DNA of 5,762 nt from Gammaproteobacteria bacterium (GTDB taxonomy: Bacteria; Pseudomonadota; Gammaproteobacteria; Enterobacterales; Alteromonadaceae), in the NCBI GenBank assembly GCA_023380515.1, contig JAMCRH010000103.1:1-5762 (forward strand), read 5' to 3'. Made by a program: the position numbers and the translations under genes. Each line of letters begins with the position of its first letter. Within the stretch, counting starts at the first letter, position 1. The notes under the pieces were generated by a model. That model was not told the DNA's origin. It was given only the letters and a program-made list of their open reading frames with translations, and did not search any database. Positions 5,219 to 5,762 of the stretch are shown piece by piece.

Positions 5219-5762
5219 CTAAATTTCGAGTAAATCAGAAAATAATGAGTTCAGTTGATCCAATTCGTTATTCAGCTGATTCGCATCCTGCAAAACTCCA
5301 TCATACTTGCCTAGTTCACTCACCGACCCATCACTCTTGAATTCATAGGTATTTACTCGCTCCGCATTCACTGCTGATACCTGTGGACAAATACTTGATA
5401 CGCGATGTTTCTTTTCAATCGCAGATTTATCTGAATTTAAAGAGGAGTAGATCTTGGCAGCTTCCAAACTGATATTCAGGTAACTAATAATATACGGGCT
5501 ATGAGTAGTCAGGAGTAACCTGTTATCAGGTCGGCCATTACTTGCACTCAGCAACCCAAACAACGCTTGCTTCTGTGACGTCGGGTATAGGTTTTGCTCC
5601 GGCTCTTCGACGATGTTAATAAAGCTGCTGTACGTGTAACGTTGCATAAGCTCTGTCGCTTTATCAATTTTCTGCTTATCATTCATCTGCTTGTTACTTA
5701 GCAAGCGCGACAATTCTTGCAACCATCGGCGCTCTGCTGCAACACTCATCTCATTTTGTTTT
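5219..5762 (-). CDS. C-terminal part of an AAA/ABC-type ATPase (AAA_15/AAA_21-like), 5' end outside the window
   Basis: The frame is open through the window edge (four codons, KQNE, precede the first Met at 5749), so this is a truncated gene; about 180 residues are visible. FINIVEEPEQNLYP is the Walker B strand with the catalytic Glu (codon 5605-5603), and LLLTTHSPYIISYLN carries the switch histidine (codon 5503-5501). The THSPY form is typical of OLD-like, COG1106-type and related stand-alone ATPases, not of transporters. The N-terminal remnant just before may be the degenerate signature helix; Walker A must lie outside the window. The roughly 90-residue tail has no TOPRIM or HNH motif that I can see and ends with an acidic helix, LFSDLLEI. 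This ATPase type often works with a separate effector; the next gene supplies a nuclease-like protein. It is clearly A/T-richer than the capsule genes. Confidence 0.82.
   Translation of the reverse strand, partial: KQNEMSVAAERRWLQELSRLLSNKQMNDKQKIDKATELMQRYTYSSFINIVEEPEQNLYPTSQKQALFGLLSASNGRPDNRLLLTTHSPYIISYLNISLEAAKIYSSLNSDKSAIEKKHRVSSICPQVSAVNAERVNTYEFKSDGSVSELGKYDGVLQDANQLNNELDQLNSLFSDLLEI

Noticed and set aside
4698..5762. Assignment of the ATPase-nuclease pair to PARIS, Septu or Gabija
   Set aside because: The small protein shows an ELK nuclease motif and no TOPRIM/DUF4435, HNH or UvrD-like helicase feature, and the ATPase is incomplete here. Naming a system would go beyond the evidence.

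Overview
The window reads as part of a gammaproteobacterial chromosome, probably a marine Alteromonadales/Idiomarina-like organism. That placement is an inference from the E. coli-like Ugd and capsule export proteins and from a JUMPstart/ops element; the sequence alone does not fix genus or species. Every gene I can support is on the minus strand, so transcription runs from high to low coordinates.

Right part (about 4701-5762): the 3' part of an AAA/ABC-type ATPase gene (its 5' end lies beyond the window), followed 20 bases later by a small gene. That small protein carries a PD-(D/E)XK-like nuclease signature (Asp, 12 residues, Glu-Leu-Lys, then a downstream Gln). The pair looks like an accessory ATPase-nuclease module, possibly anti-phage. 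I cannot match it with confidence to a named defence system. It is AT-richer than the capsule genes.

Middle (4318-4697): a 380-base stretch without a gene, which works as an insulator and control region. In the direction of transcription it holds a rho-independent terminator (4514-4541), a plausible sigma70 promoter (4457-4487), and a JUMPstart leader with a perfect ops sequence (4375-4385). The last marks the downstream operon as a likely RfaH-dependent long polysaccharide operon.

Left part (1-4317): the start of an ABC-transporter-dependent (group 2/KPS-like) capsule operon. The order is ugd (UDP-glucose 6-dehydrogenase, making UDP-glucuronate), a small lipoprotein of unknown role, a KpsD-type outer-membrane polysaccharide export protein, a KpsM-type inner-membrane permease, and the beginning of one more gene at the window edge. 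That last gene overlaps the kpsM stop codon as ATGA and stays open to base 1. Its start sits in what looks like a repeat-filled intergenic region, and by position and its Ala/Pro/Gln-rich N-terminus it is probably the KpsE/CtrB-type co-polymerase. The genes are tightly packed (39-base gap, TAATG overlap, 12-base gap, ATGA overlap), as expected of one co-translated transcript. Together they would make a uronic-acid precursor and build the envelope-spanning export channel; the KpsT ATPase, glycosyltransferases and later genes are presumably downstream, outside the window.
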